Below, piece by piece: positions 18,557 to 27,101 of a DNA stretch of 64,000 bases. Positions within the stretch are counted from its first letter, which is position 1, and each line of letters starts with the position of its first letter. The notes beneath the pieces are model-generated. The model ran no database searches and was not told the DNA's origin. It saw nothing but the letters and a program-made list of their open reading frames with translations. This stretch comes from Streptomyces longisporoflavus (lineage in GTDB: Bacteria; Actinomycetota; Actinomycetes; Streptomycetales; Streptomycetaceae): positions 1-64,000 of the forward strand of contig NZ_BMTR01000008.1 of NCBI RefSeq assembly GCF_014649775.1, given 5' to 3'. The position numbers and the translations under genes were made by a program.

Positions 18557-20344
18557 TTACGCCTTCGCCGCGATGTGATCGGCCAGGGCGCGTGCCGTGC
18601 CGCACTGGTAGATGTCGCGCACGGTCACCTTGAGCCCCTGTTCGCGCAGGCGCCGGACGCACATCGCCGCCTTGAGCGACCCGCCGCCCACGGCGAAGAA
18701 CTTGTCGTCGGGGCCGCAGGCGCCCGCCGTCAGCTGCTGGGCGAAGGCCTCGAGGACGAGGCCGAGCAGATCGCCGCCCCGTGCGGCGTCGGCCTTGCGG
18801 GACGCGGTCTCCACGCCGGGGCGGGGCAGCGGCAGCGCGGACGCGTCGGCGGGTGCCTCGGGCAGGGCGGTGACCAGCACCAGGTCGAGGGGTTCCACGG
18901 GCGTGGACAGGCGGCGCGCGAGGTGTTCGCGCAGCCCGTCGCCGGCCGTCTTCACGGTGCGCGGCGGGTACGGCACCACGGAGGCGACACGGGCGGCGGT
19001 CCCGGTGGTGGCCGCGGTGTGCGCGGCTTCGGCGCCGGCGAGCGTGAAGTGGTCCGCGTCCGTGGAGCCGGCCGCCGGGAAGAACACGTCGAACGCGCCG
19101 TCCGGATCGCCGGATGCCCAGCTGATACGGGCGGGGCGGGTCAGTTCTTCGCCGAGCCGCCAGACCTGCTCCGGGTCCAGGCCGGTGCTCGGCACATCGC
19201 CGGGTGATACGCCGTCGCGGGCACCCAGCGCCTCGTGCAGCCGGCGGTTGGCGACGCCACGGCAGACGACCGGGCCGGGTTCGCGTTCCAGAAGGGCGCG
19301 CAGGTCTTCCGACGCGGGCGGGGGCTGTACGAGGGTGGCGGGCTGTACGGGGTCGGCGGGCTGCGGCGGGCAGTCGACGTGCAGGAGGGCGTCGTAGCGG
19401 AAGAGCGTCATCTCGTTGGCGTGGATGCCGCGCCGGGGGGCGACCTCCGCGTGGGAGACGCGCTCGACGCGAGTGGGCGTCGCCGCCAACCAGGCCGGAT
19501 CGAGGCTCAGTTCACCGTCGGCGGCGAGTTCGGCCTGCCGGGCCTCCTCCGCCGTGACCGCCGCTTGGCCGACGACCCCGGCGGCAGGCGCGCTCCGCGC
19601 GGCCTTGAGCGCCGCGAACGCCTCCGCGAGCCGCGCGTTGCGCAGGTCGCCGAGCAGGATGTGACCGCCCGGCCGGACCACCGCCGCGGCCCGGCGCACC
19701 ACTTCCTCGAAGTAGTACAGGGAGGGGAAGTACTGGGCCACGGAGTTGATGACGACGGTGTCGTACATCTCGTCGACGACCTGCGGCGCCCGCAGCGCGT
19801 CGGCCTGACATACCGTCACCCGTACGCCGGTGTCCGGGACATCGGCGGTCAGCTCCGCGGCACGCTGGTCGAGCAGGTCGACGGAGCGGGCCGAGAAGTC
19901 CGTCGCCACGTAGTGCTCGACAGGGGCTCCGGCGAGGAGCCGTCGCATGATGATCCCGGTCCCCGCGCCGATCTCCAGGACTCTGCGGGGCTGGAGCGCG
20001 AGTACGCGGCGGACGGACTCCTCCGCCCACTCGGCCATGCCCTGCGCGGGGATCGCCTCGCCGGTGAAGCTGTCGACCCAGCCGGAGTTCTCGCCGTCGC
20101 CGTCCGGCTCGTCGGCGCCCTCGTAGGTGTCGTCGAAGACGTTCTGCCAGGACTCCAGGACGTCGCCCGCACCCCACCCGGCGCGGCCGGTGTCCGCGGC
20201 AGGCTCGGGCACGACATAGGCGACCGTGCGGGTTCCGTCGTCGGTGCGGCGGGTCAGCAGGGCCGCCTCGCGCACCCGGGCGTGAGCGGTCAGCGCCGTT
20301 TCGATGTCCTGAGCGGATGTGGTGGCGACGACGGTGTCGGTCAT
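18557..20344 (-). CDS. Split NRPS protein: adenylation C-lobe fragment, N-methyltransferase and carrier
   Basis: A 595-residue protein. Residues about 10-50 (TALTAHARVREAALLTRR...RTVAYVVPEP) look like the first part of an adenylation C-terminal subdomain. A full NRPS methyltransferase follows (SAM motif VLEIGAGTGIIMRRLL near 120; post-core GPVVCRGVANRRLHEAL). The rest of the C-terminal subdomain then resumes (LREHLARRLSTPVEPLDLVLVTALPEAP) but without the catalytic SGK lysine motif. A carrier domain ends the protein (DDKFFAVGGGS, Ser near 551). This is the arrangement of an N-methylating module with the large adenylation lobe removed. Its ATG overlaps the stop of the stand-alone adenylation gene upstream, so the two products probably work as one split module. 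Confidence 0.85.
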   Translation of the reverse strand: MTDTVVATTSAQDIETALTAHARVREAALLTRRTDDGTRTVAYVVPEPAADTGRAGWGAGDVLESWQNVFDDTYEGADEPDGDGENSGWVDSFTGEAIPAQGMAEWAEESVRRVLALQPRRVLEIGAGTGIIMRRLLAGAPVEHYVATDFSARSVDLLDQRAAELTADVPDTGVRVTVCQADALRAPQVVDEMYDTVVINSVAQYFPSLYYFEEVVRRAAAVVRPGGHILLGDLRNARLAEAFAALKAARSAPAAGVVGQAAVTAEEARQAELAADGELSLDPAWLAATPTRVERVSHAEVAPRRGIHANEMTLFRYDALLHVDCPPQPADPVQPATLVQPPPASEDLRALLEREPGPVVCRGVANRRLHEALGARDGVSPGDVPSTGLDPEQVWRLGEELTRPARISWASGDPDGAFDVFFPAAGSTDADHFTLAGAEAAHTAATTGTAARVASVVPYPPRTVKTAGDGLREHLARRLSTPVEPLDLVLVTALPEAPADASALPLPRPGVETASRKADAARGGDLLGLVLEAFAQQLTAGACGPDDKFFAVGGGSLKAAMCVRRLREQGLKVTVRDIYQCGTARALADHIAAKA

Positions 20345-21921
20345 CGGTTTCCTCCGGTCTGCCGGGCGATCGCCGCCCGGTCGGTCTTGCCGCTGGGGCT
20401 GCGCGGCAGCGTCCGCAGCACGGTGACGGTCAGCGGCACCGAGGCGGCGGGCAGCAGTTCCGCCAGTCGGCGCAGGAGTTCGGCGGGTTCCGGGTCCGCC
20501 GCCCCGGCCGCCGGGGTGACGGCGGCGTGCAGGGTGCGGCCCCCTTCGGGGCGTTCGGGTGCCACGCAGACCGCCTCGCCCACGGCGGGCAGCTCGCGCA
20601 GACAGGCCTCGACCTCCAGGAGGTTGACCCGGTAGCCCCGGATCTTGACCTCCTGGTCGAGGCGGCCGACGAAGCGCAGGGCGCCTTCCTCGACGCGGAC
20701 CAGATCGCCGGTACGGAAGGCGCGGGTGTGGCCGTGCGGGGTGCGCTCGACGCTGATGTAGCGCTCCGCGCTCAGCTCCGGCTCGTTGAGGTACTCGCCG
20801 GACATCGGCAGCCCCGCGACCAGGAGTTCACCGGTGCCGGAGCCGGAGCCGGACGGCGCGTCGCCCTGCTGCCCGGCTTCGTCGACCGGGGCGATCAGCA
20901 GTTCGCAGCCGGGCAGGGGGCGGCCGATGGGCGGGTGCACCGGCCAGTCCGCGGCGGGCCCCCGCAGGGTGTGCACGGTGACCATCGCCGACTCGCTCTG
21001 CCCGTAGTGGTTGTTCAGGACGCAGTCCCGCAGCCGGGTGAACAGCTCGCGCACCGGGCCCGAGCACACCAGTTGTTCGCCCGCGGTGTTGATCTCGACG
21101 AGCGCGAGGTCGTCCAGGCTCGCCTCCAGGCCCGCGGCGACAGCCAGCATGTTCAGTGCGAGGCAGGGCAGGAACAGCCGCTCGATCCGCTGTCGGCGCA
21201 GCCAGCCGAGGAGTTCGAAGGGGTCGGACCGCAGCCGCTCGGGGACGGTCACCAGCGTGCCGCCGCCTGCGAGGGTGCCGAGGACCTCCTGGAACCACAC
21301 GTCGAAGTTCATCGGCGCGAACTGCGCCGTGCGCAGATCACCGCGCCGGGAGTGGCTGTGCTGCCACTCGGCCATGTTGTCCACACAACTGTGGGGCAGC
21401 GCGACGCCCTTGGGCCGGCCGGTGGATCCGGAGGTGTAGATCACGTACACCGGACGGTCCGGCACGCACGCGACGGGTGCCGGACCGGTGTCCTGCCCAC
21501 CGCGCTCCGGCGGCGGGATCCGCAGGGCCGGGCAGCCCTCCGCGACGGCGGGCAGGCCACCGCTGTGCAGCAGCACGGCCGGGCTGCTGTCGGCCAGCAT
21601 GTGGGCGAGGCGCCGCTCGGGGTAGGAGGCGTCCAGCGGCACGCAGGCGGCGCCGAGCCGGATCGCGGCGAGCGTCGCGGCGACCACGTCGGTGCCGCGC
21701 GGGCCGGTGACGGCGACCCGGTCCCCGGCGCGTACACCGCGGGCCCGCAGCAGCGCCGCGATCTGCCCGGACCACGCGAGCAGCTCGCCGTAGGTGACCT
21801 CGCGCTCCTCGTCGGCGACGGCGATCCGCTCGCCGTGCCGGGCCGCGGAACGGGCCAAGGACTCCAGGAAGCACGGGGGCCGGGCCTCGCCGCCCCACAG
21901 GGTGTGCGGGTAGGTGCTCAT
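20341..21921 (-). CDS. Stand-alone NRPS adenylation enzyme, proline-like specificity code
   Basis: A 526-residue adenylation domain with no carrier. Motifs: YVIYTSGSTGRPKGVALP (P-loop), NNHYGQSESAM (A5), FRTGDLVRVE, GRLDQEVKIRGYRVNLLE and the catalytic lysine in RSPSGKTDRAA. The specificity pocket read by eye is D-V-Q-F-N-A-H-M-V-K, close to published proline codes such as DVQLIAHVVK, so proline or a related cyclic imino acid is the likely substrate. It keeps its own complete C-terminal subdomain even though the next gene encodes a second, methyltransferase-bearing fragment of one. Start ATG has poor ribosome binding sequence and probably relies on coupling from a 23-codon upstream frame ending in ATGA. 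Confidence 0.88.
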   Translation of the reverse strand: MSTYPHTLWGGEARPPCFLESLARSAARHGERIAVADEEREVTYGELLAWSGQIAALLRARGVRAGDRVAVTGPRGTDVVAATLAAIRLGAACVPLDASYPERRLAHMLADSSPAVLLHSGGLPAVAEGCPALRIPPPERGGQDTGPAPVACVPDRPVYVIYTSGSTGRPKGVALPHSCVDNMAEWQHSHSRRGDLRTAQFAPMNFDVWFQEVLGTLAGGGTLVTVPERLRSDPFELLGWLRRQRIERLFLPCLALNMLAVAAGLEASLDDLALVEINTAGEQLVCSGPVRELFTRLRDCVLNNHYGQSESAMVTVHTLRGPAADWPVHPPIGRPLPGCELLIAPVDEAGQQGDAPSGSGSGTGELLVAGLPMSGEYLNEPELSAERYISVERTPHGHTRAFRTGDLVRVEEGALRFVGRLDQEVKIRGYRVNLLEVEACLRELPAVGEAVCVAPERPEGGRTLHAAVTPAAGAADPEPAELLRRLAELLPAASVPLTVTVLRTLPRSPSGKTDRAAIARQTGGNR

Positions 21922-21989
21922 GCGCCGGCCGCCCCGTGGAGCGAGGGGGACATGTGACCGTGCTCTCCACGGACATCAGGAATGGGCAT
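21918..21989 (-). CDS. Small 23-residue ORF coupled to the adenylation gene
   Basis: A 23-codon frame starting with MPIPDVRGEHGH, preceded by AGAAAGG about seven bases before its ATG. Its TGA overlaps the ATG of the adenylation gene (ATGA). The adenylation gene has no good ribosome binding site of its own, so this leader frame may deliver ribosomes to it. Whether the peptide has a function is unknown. Confidence 0.4.
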   Translation of the reverse strand: MPIPDVRGEHGHMSPSLHGAAGA

Positions 21990-22068
21990 GACAGACCTTT
22001 CTGGAGGCGGGGCGGGGGCCGGGGCGGGGGCGATGGGTCGGGGGCGATGGGTTCTGGGGGGACTCCGG

Positions 22069-23193
22069 CTAGGACTCCTCGGCGAACAGGGCCCTGTGCA
22101 GCGCGCTGGCCCTGAAAGGCCCTCCGGCGTACGGGGAGTGCGCCGACAGCGGCACGCGGGAGCCGCCGGCCCGGACCAGGGCGCCGGTGAAGGTGTATTC
22201 GGGGTGCAGGCCGTCGGCCGCCGGGCGTGCGGCACAGTCCAGTTCGAGGACGTCGCCGGGTGCTGCCGCGATCGGCGCGGGCACGTCGAAGGGCACGTAC
22301 ACCGGCAGCCAGTTGGTGACCGTGTCCAGGCTGTCGAGCAGCGGACCGTCCGGGGTGCAGCGCATGGCCAGCCACAGCAGAAGGCCGTCGACCGGGCCGG
22401 GCGCGGTGATCTCGAGCCGGGCGGACGGGAAGTGTGCCAGCCCCTCGTCCAGGCGCAGATCCTCCACCAGGCAATCGGTGCTGCGCAGCGCGGAACGGTC
22501 CACGTTGCCCAGGCACATCCGCAGGTCGAAGGGGCCGCCCGCGCTGGTGAGGACCTCGGCGACATAGTCGGCGAAGTCCACGTCCACCGCGAAATCTCCT
22601 TCGAGCAGCTCCTCGGCGCAGACGGCGGCGGCCCGGGTGCCGACGACGGCGGGGATCACCGCGGCGCCCGGTGTCAGATGCCGTTCGCGTACGTCGTCCA
22701 GGACGGCGGCGATGCCCTCGGCGCCGCCGATGCTGCCCACCAGTTCGGCGACGCAGACCTCGGCGCGTTCGGGCACGTCGACCGTGGTCGCCTCACCGGG
22801 CAGGACCTCGATGTGGTACCGGGGCTTTTTCCGCGCGAGTTCGGCGGCGCGCGCGGCGCTTTCCGGAATGCTCTCGATGGCGCGTACGGTACGGGCGCCG
22901 CATTCGGCGGCGTGCAGCGACCACAGGAGATCGGGTCCGCAGCCGACTTCCAGGACGCTCGCATCCGGAGCTTGTGCCGCGATCGCATCCCGGAATATTT
23001 TGTTGCGCGGCTCGTCCTCCAGCATCACGTGGTAGAGGAAGTCGTCGTACAGGGGATATTCGCCGACCGACGGCCACAGATAGGGCCGTCCGCCCAGCGC
23101 CGCATCCCGCTTCACCCGCAGGCGCAACCGCCGGCCACCGACCGTGACGGTGTGCCAGGAGGAACCGCTGACTGCGACCGGGAATTCACTCAT
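22069..23193 (-). CDS. PRMT/SznE-like arginine N-methyltransferase
   Basis: A 374-residue class I SAM methyltransferase with the features of protein arginine methyltransferases. The N-terminal YDDFLYHVMLEDEPRNKIF helix is PRMT-like, motif I is VLEVGCGPD (80-88), and motif II acid in RAIESI. Two glutamates nine residues apart (AELVGSIGGAEG, Glu150 and Glu159) reproduce the double-E loop that grips the guanidinium, and TNW (293-295) stands for the THW loop. The known bacterial small-molecule precedent is SznE/StzE, which makes N-omega-methylarginine for streptozotocin. Here the likely substrate is free or carrier-bound arginine for the NRPS. No SznF-like partner is present. It is the first gene of the left arm, divergent from the interrupted adenylation gene. 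Confidence 0.85.
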   Translation of the reverse strand: MSEFPVAVSGSSWHTVTVGGRRLRLRVKRDAALGGRPYLWPSVGEYPLYDDFLYHVMLEDEPRNKIFRDAIAAQAPDASVLEVGCGPDLLWSLHAAECGARTVRAIESIPESAARAAELARKKPRYHIEVLPGEATTVDVPERAEVCVAELVGSIGGAEGIAAVLDDVRERHLTPGAAVIPAVVGTRAAAVCAEELLEGDFAVDVDFADYVAEVLTSAGGPFDLRMCLGNVDRSALRSTDCLVEDLRLDEGLAHFPSARLEITAPGPVDGLLLWLAMRCTPDGPLLDSLDTVTNWLPVYVPFDVPAPIAAAPGDVLELDCAARPAADGLHPEYTFTGALVRAGGSRVPLSAHSPYAGGPFRASALHRALFAEES

Positions 23194-23410
23194 GCCGCCA
23201 TCGTCGCGGCGCGGCGATCCGCAGTGAATACACGAAATTCTTCACGCACGGCAGCCGGTATGAAGCACAGCTCCACAACCCGGCCCGACCAGCAGTATGT
23301 ACGCCGGCGAAAAAGCAGTCCCCGGCCTTGCAATTTCCGACGGATAGCCAGGACTTTTGCGCCGGTGTTACCAATGGGCCAGTTGGCATCCGCCGCATTG
23401 GGGAGTTTTC
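23194..23410. promoter_or_regulatory. Divergent promoter region between the two NRPS arms
   Basis: A 217-bp stretch, visibly richer in A and T than its surroundings, separates the divergent methyltransferase and adenylation genes and must carry both promoters. CCAATGGGCCAGTTGG (23371-23386) is a partial palindrome of the size a LysR protein could bind, 25 bp from the GTG start; no firm -35/-10 pair is assigned. Confidence 0.5.
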
Positions 23411-25924
23411 GTGCACCCGTTGACGAGTTCGTCGATCAGTCCCTCCACAAGCCCCGCCGCCGGTCTCGTCGCCGGCCCCTCCGCACCCGAGGGCGTGTGG
23501 AACGAGACGCACAGGGCGTTCCGTTCCGACGCTCTCCTGCACGACCTCGTGGGCGAGGCGGCGCACCGCTGGAGCCACCGCCCGGCCCTGCTCACCGACG
23601 ACGGCACGCTCACCCACGGCGACCTGCACACCTGGTCGGGCAGGATCGCCCGGCACCTGTGCGACCTCGGAGTCTCTCCCGGAAGTTATGTCGCCGTGCT
23701 CGGCGACCACGCCCCGCACACCGTCGCCGCGCTCCTCGGCGTGGTGCGTGCCGGTGCCGCCTACATCCCCCTGGACCCCCGCTGGCCCGCCGCACGCCTC
23801 GCGGCGATGCTGTCCGCGCAGCGGGTCACCTGCCTGGTCGTGGACCGGGTCAACTACCGCGTTGCGAACGAGATCTGCTGGTCGCTGCCCGACCTGGCCC
23901 ACCTGGTGTGCGTCGACGAGCCCGAAGTCCGGCCGTGGCAGGGGGAGTTCTCGGCGGAGACGGTCGCGGACCTGTGGGACTGGGTCGCCGATGACGACGA
24001 CGAACTGCGCGCCGCGGGCTTCAACCGGGCCGACGACGGGCCCCGGTACACCACCGACGAGGTCACCGCCTACACCCGTCACGTGGCCGGCCTGGTCGCA
24101 CCCCATCTGGATGCCGCGTCACGGGTCCTCGAAGCCGGCAGCGGCATCGGGATGATCCTTGGGGAAGTCGCCCCCGGGGTGGCCCGCTACGTCGGCGTCG
24201 ACCCCTCCCCCGTGGCCGCGGACAAGGCCCGTGAGCGGGCCCGACGACACGCGCCGCACGCCGAGATCGTCACCGGCTTCGCCCACGAGGCCGCCCGTCT
24301 GGCCCCGGGCCCCTACGACGTGGCCCTCCTGGCGAGCACCGTTCAGTTCTTCCCCGGCACCGACTATCTGCGCGACGTCCTCGACAGCCTCGCCGACCAG
24401 CTCGACGACACCGGCACGCTCGTCCTCTCGGATCTCGTCGCGCCGGACGAGGAGGAGCACGACGGTCTGCGCGTGCGGCCCGACTTCTTCACCGAGCTGG
24501 CCGCCCGGGACCCGCGCTACGCCGAGGCCCGCATCCTGCACAGGGACGGCGCCGGCCTGCCCCACGAACTCGCCCGCCGCTACGACGTGGTGCTCCGCGT
24601 CGACAAGCGCCGCGGCGCGCAGTACGCGCGTACCGGTCCTGCGCCGCTGACCGTGACCACCGGACACCACATCGCGCGCTGCTCACCTGAGCCTGTGCCG
24701 GTGGCGGTGGACCCCGCCGCCATCGCCTACGCGATCTTCACCTCCGGTTCCACCGGCGCCCCCAAGGCGGTCGCCGTCAGCCACCGCAGCGTCGTCAACC
24801 TCATCGAGTGGGTGAACGGCACCTACCGGGTGACGCCCGACGACCGGCTCCTCATGGTCACCTCGTTCTGCTTCGACCTGTCGGTGTACGACGTCTTCGG
24901 GATTCTCGCGGCGGGCGGCTCGATCCGGCTCGTCGCGGACTCCGAGTCCGGCGACCCCGACCGCCTCACGGAGATCTTGCAGGACGAGCCCATCACCTTC
25001 TGGGACTCCGCTCCCGCCGCGATGTCCGTACCCCTTTCCTTCCTCGAACTCGACGAGCCCCGCGGCCGCGACACGCTGCGGCTCGTCTTCCTCAGCGGCG
25101 ACTGGGTGCCGCTGACGATGCCCGGACGGCTGCGCGAGACCTTCCCCCGCGTCCAAGTGGTCGCCCTCGGCGGGGCGACGGAGTGCACGGTGTGGTCTAA
25201 CCACTTCCCGGTGGACACCGTGGACCCCGCCTGGCCGAGCGTTCCGTACGGCACCCCGATGCCCAATGCCCGGTACTACGTCCTCGACGAACGCCTGCGG
25301 GTCTGCGCCGCCGGCGAGAGCGGCGACCTGTACATCGGCGGCGTCTGCGTGGCCGCCGGTTACGCGGGCGCCCCGGGACTGACCGCGCACAAGTTCCTGC
25401 CGGACCCCTTCAGCGCCGTGCCCGCCCCGCCCGGCGAGGGCCGCATGTACCGCACCGGCGACCGGGCCTGCTGGCTGCCGGACGGCAACCTGCGGTTCCT
25501 GGGGCGCGTCGACGACCAGATCAAGGTGAACGGCTACCGCATCGAACTGGCCGAGGTGCAGGCCGCGCTCAACCGGTGCCGGGAGCACATCCTCGAAGCC
25601 GTAGCCGTCGCGGTGGCGGGACCGCACGGCCCCGAGCTCGCCGCTTTCTACGTGCCTGCGGCTGCCGACGACGGCAGCGGTGCCGACCGTACGGACGCCG
25701 ACGGTACGGGCGCTGACAGCACGGGCGTCGGCAGCACCGGTGACGGCAGCACCGGTGCGGAGCCCAAGGACCGGCGGGATCCCCGCCCCGCCGTGGCCCA
25801 ACTGCTGCCCACCTACATGCTTCCGGACCACTTCATCCCGGTCAGCCGCATCCCCGTCTCCGCGACGGGCAAGGCGGACCGCGCGGCCCTGCTCAAGGAC
25901 TCCGGCTTCACCCCGCACCGCTGA
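23411..25924 (+). CDS. Adenylation domain interrupted by a methyltransferase (A-MT-A), no carrier
   Basis: An 837-residue NRPS protein. The adenylation domain starts normally (LTHGDLHTWSGRIARHL, GAAYIPLDPRWP), is interrupted by a methyltransferase from about 175 to 416 (SAM motif VLEAGSGIGMILG near 239; VALLASTVQFFPGTDYLRDVL), and resumes at the P-loop YAIFTSGSTGAPKAVAVS near 439, so the insertion lies between motifs a2 and a3. It ends at SATGKADRAALLKD with no carrier. The pocket read by eye is D-L-Y-D-F-S-L-V-W-K, close to cysteine-type codes (DLYNLSLIWK). TioN of thiocoraline has an S-methyltransferase at the same place. A Thr/Gly/Asp repeat (about 755-780) lies in the C-lobe. GTG 23411 follows GGGAG. 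Confidence 0.88.
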   Translation: MHPLTSSSISPSTSPAAGLVAGPSAPEGVWNETHRAFRSDALLHDLVGEAAHRWSHRPALLTDDGTLTHGDLHTWSGRIARHLCDLGVSPGSYVAVLGDHAPHTVAALLGVVRAGAAYIPLDPRWPAARLAAMLSAQRVTCLVVDRVNYRVANEICWSLPDLAHLVCVDEPEVRPWQGEFSAETVADLWDWVADDDDELRAAGFNRADDGPRYTTDEVTAYTRHVAGLVAPHLDAASRVLEAGSGIGMILGEVAPGVARYVGVDPSPVAADKARERARRHAPHAEIVTGFAHEAARLAPGPYDVALLASTVQFFPGTDYLRDVLDSLADQLDDTGTLVLSDLVAPDEEEHDGLRVRPDFFTELAARDPRYAEARILHRDGAGLPHELARRYDVVLRVDKRRGAQYARTGPAPLTVTTGHHIARCSPEPVPVAVDPAAIAYAIFTSGSTGAPKAVAVSHRSVVNLIEWVNGTYRVTPDDRLLMVTSFCFDLSVYDVFGILAAGGSIRLVADSESGDPDRLTEILQDEPITFWDSAPAAMSVPLSFLELDEPRGRDTLRLVFLSGDWVPLTMPGRLRETFPRVQVVALGGATECTVWSNHFPVDTVDPAWPSVPYGTPMPNARYYVLDERLRVCAAGESGDLYIGGVCVAAGYAGAPGLTAHKFLPDPFSAVPAPPGEGRMYRTGDRACWLPDGNLRFLGRVDDQIKVNGYRIELAEVQAALNRCREHILEAVAVAVAGPHGPELAAFYVPAAADDGSGADRTDADGTGADSTGVGSTGDGSTGAEPKDRRDPRPAVAQLLPTYMLPDHFIPVSRIPVSATGKADRAALLKDSGFTPHR

Positions 25925-25979
25925 GGGGCCTTCGCGGCACCTCGCCCACGACAGCCCCCGAGAACCGGGAGAGACCAGC

Positions 25980-27041
25980 ATGACTGACACCGCCCTTCGT
26001 CCCGCCGTGCCCGGCGTCACCGCGGGCGTCGGCCCGGTCCGTCTCCCCTCGCCCGGCACTCGACGCGCCCTCGGCCACGCCGTGCAGCACCTCGTCCGCA
26101 CCGGTGCCACCGCCGGGAGCGTCGTCGCACAGCCGCGCCACCAGCTGCCGCCCGACCTGGTATGCCGGCTCACCGAGCTGATCGGGCCGCCCGCCGATTG
26201 GCGCGGCTACCGGGTCCTGCGCGGCCTCTTCGACGGCCTGGGCGAACCGGGCCCCACCCCTGTGCACTGGTCCGAACCGACGGGTCCCGCCGATCTGCCC
26301 CACGAACTCGCGCTCGCCCTCGTCGGCCGCCTGCTCGGGGAGGTCTTCGGCTGGGCCAACCAGCAGGACGGCCGCCTGGTGCACAACATCCTGCCGAGTC
26401 CCGGCCAGGAGACCCGACAGGTCGGCGCCAGCAGCACGCTCGCCCTTGCCTGGCACACCGAGGACGGGTTCCATCCGGAACGCGCCGACTTCCTGCTCCT
26501 GGCCTGCCTGCGCAATCCCGGCCTGACCGGCACCCGCCTCGCCTGCGTACGCGACATCGAACTGAGCGACGAGGACGCCGCGCTTCTCGGCCGCCCCGGG
26601 TTGGTCATCGACCCCGACGACAGTTACGAGCCCGACCCCCGCGAGGGTGACCACGCGCCCGGCATCCGCACCGTGTGGGGCGCCCCGGACGCCCGGTGCG
26701 TGCGCTATGACCCCGCCTACACCCGGCTGCTCGCCCGGGACCCCGACTTCGCACAGGCTTACGCGCGACTGCAACCGGCCTTCGACCGGCACGCCGTCGA
26801 GATCGGCCTGGCCCCCGGCGACCTGCTGCTCGTCGACAACGACGTGATGGTGCACGGGCGTTCGGCCTTCCCGCCGCGCTATGACGGCTCGGACCGCTGG
26901 CTCAAGCGGGTTCTGGTCCGCTCGACCGGCACCGGACGCCCGGCCAGGCCCCCGCAGGAGGAGCTGGAACACGGCTTCGGCCAGCACCGCGTCCGGCCGG
27001 CCCGCGGCACTATCCCGCCCCTACCGACTACGGACCACTGA
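25980..27041 (+). CDS. Fe(II)/2-oxoglutarate amino acid beta-hydroxylase, VioC/AsnO-like
   Basis: A 353-residue clavaminate-synthase-like oxygenase. The iron ligands are His159 and Glu161 (ALAWHTEDGFHPERADFLLL) and His292 (DNDVMVHGRSAFPPR); the 2-oxoglutarate arginine is expected in RWLKRVLVR. Known relatives hydroxylate the beta carbon of free arginine (VioC, OrfP, MppO) or asparagine (AsnO). Because a PRMT-like enzyme lies in the same cluster, arginine or N-methylarginine is the favoured substrate, but the sequence does not prove this. The HTED motif agrees with VioC. ATG follows GGGAGAG. No VioD/capreomycidine-forming PLP enzyme accompanies it, so a linear hydroxy amino acid is more likely than capreomycidine. 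Confidence 0.88.
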   Translation: MTDTALRPAVPGVTAGVGPVRLPSPGTRRALGHAVQHLVRTGATAGSVVAQPRHQLPPDLVCRLTELIGPPADWRGYRVLRGLFDGLGEPGPTPVHWSEPTGPADLPHELALALVGRLLGEVFGWANQQDGRLVHNILPSPGQETRQVGASSTLALAWHTEDGFHPERADFLLLACLRNPGLTGTRLACVRDIELSDEDAALLGRPGLVIDPDDSYEPDPREGDHAPGIRTVWGAPDARCVRYDPAYTRLLARDPDFAQAYARLQPAFDRHAVEIGLAPGDLLLVDNDVMVHGRSAFPPRYDGSDRWLKRVLVRSTGTGRPARPPQEELEHGFGQHRVRPARGTIPPLPTTDH

Positions 27042-27095
27042 CCACTGACCGCTGACCGCTGACCGCTGACCCATCGAGGACCGAGGACCGAGGAC
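27035..27095 (+). repeat. Two 7-bp tandem repeat arrays at the hydroxylase/P450 junction
   Basis: ACC(A/G)CTG is repeated five times beginning at the hydroxylase stop, putting TGA at 27039, 27046, 27053, 27060 and 27067 and therefore in all three frames. CGAGGAC then repeats three times (27075-27095), each copy holding a GAGGA ribosome-binding core, the last about seven bases before the GTG of the P450 gene. Confidence 0.85.
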
Positions 27096-27101
27096 ATCGC
27101 C

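Noticed and set aside
22069..23193. Streptozotocin-like N-nitroso pathway suggested by the SznE-like enzyme
   Set aside because: No SznF-type metalloenzyme or nitrosating gene is present.
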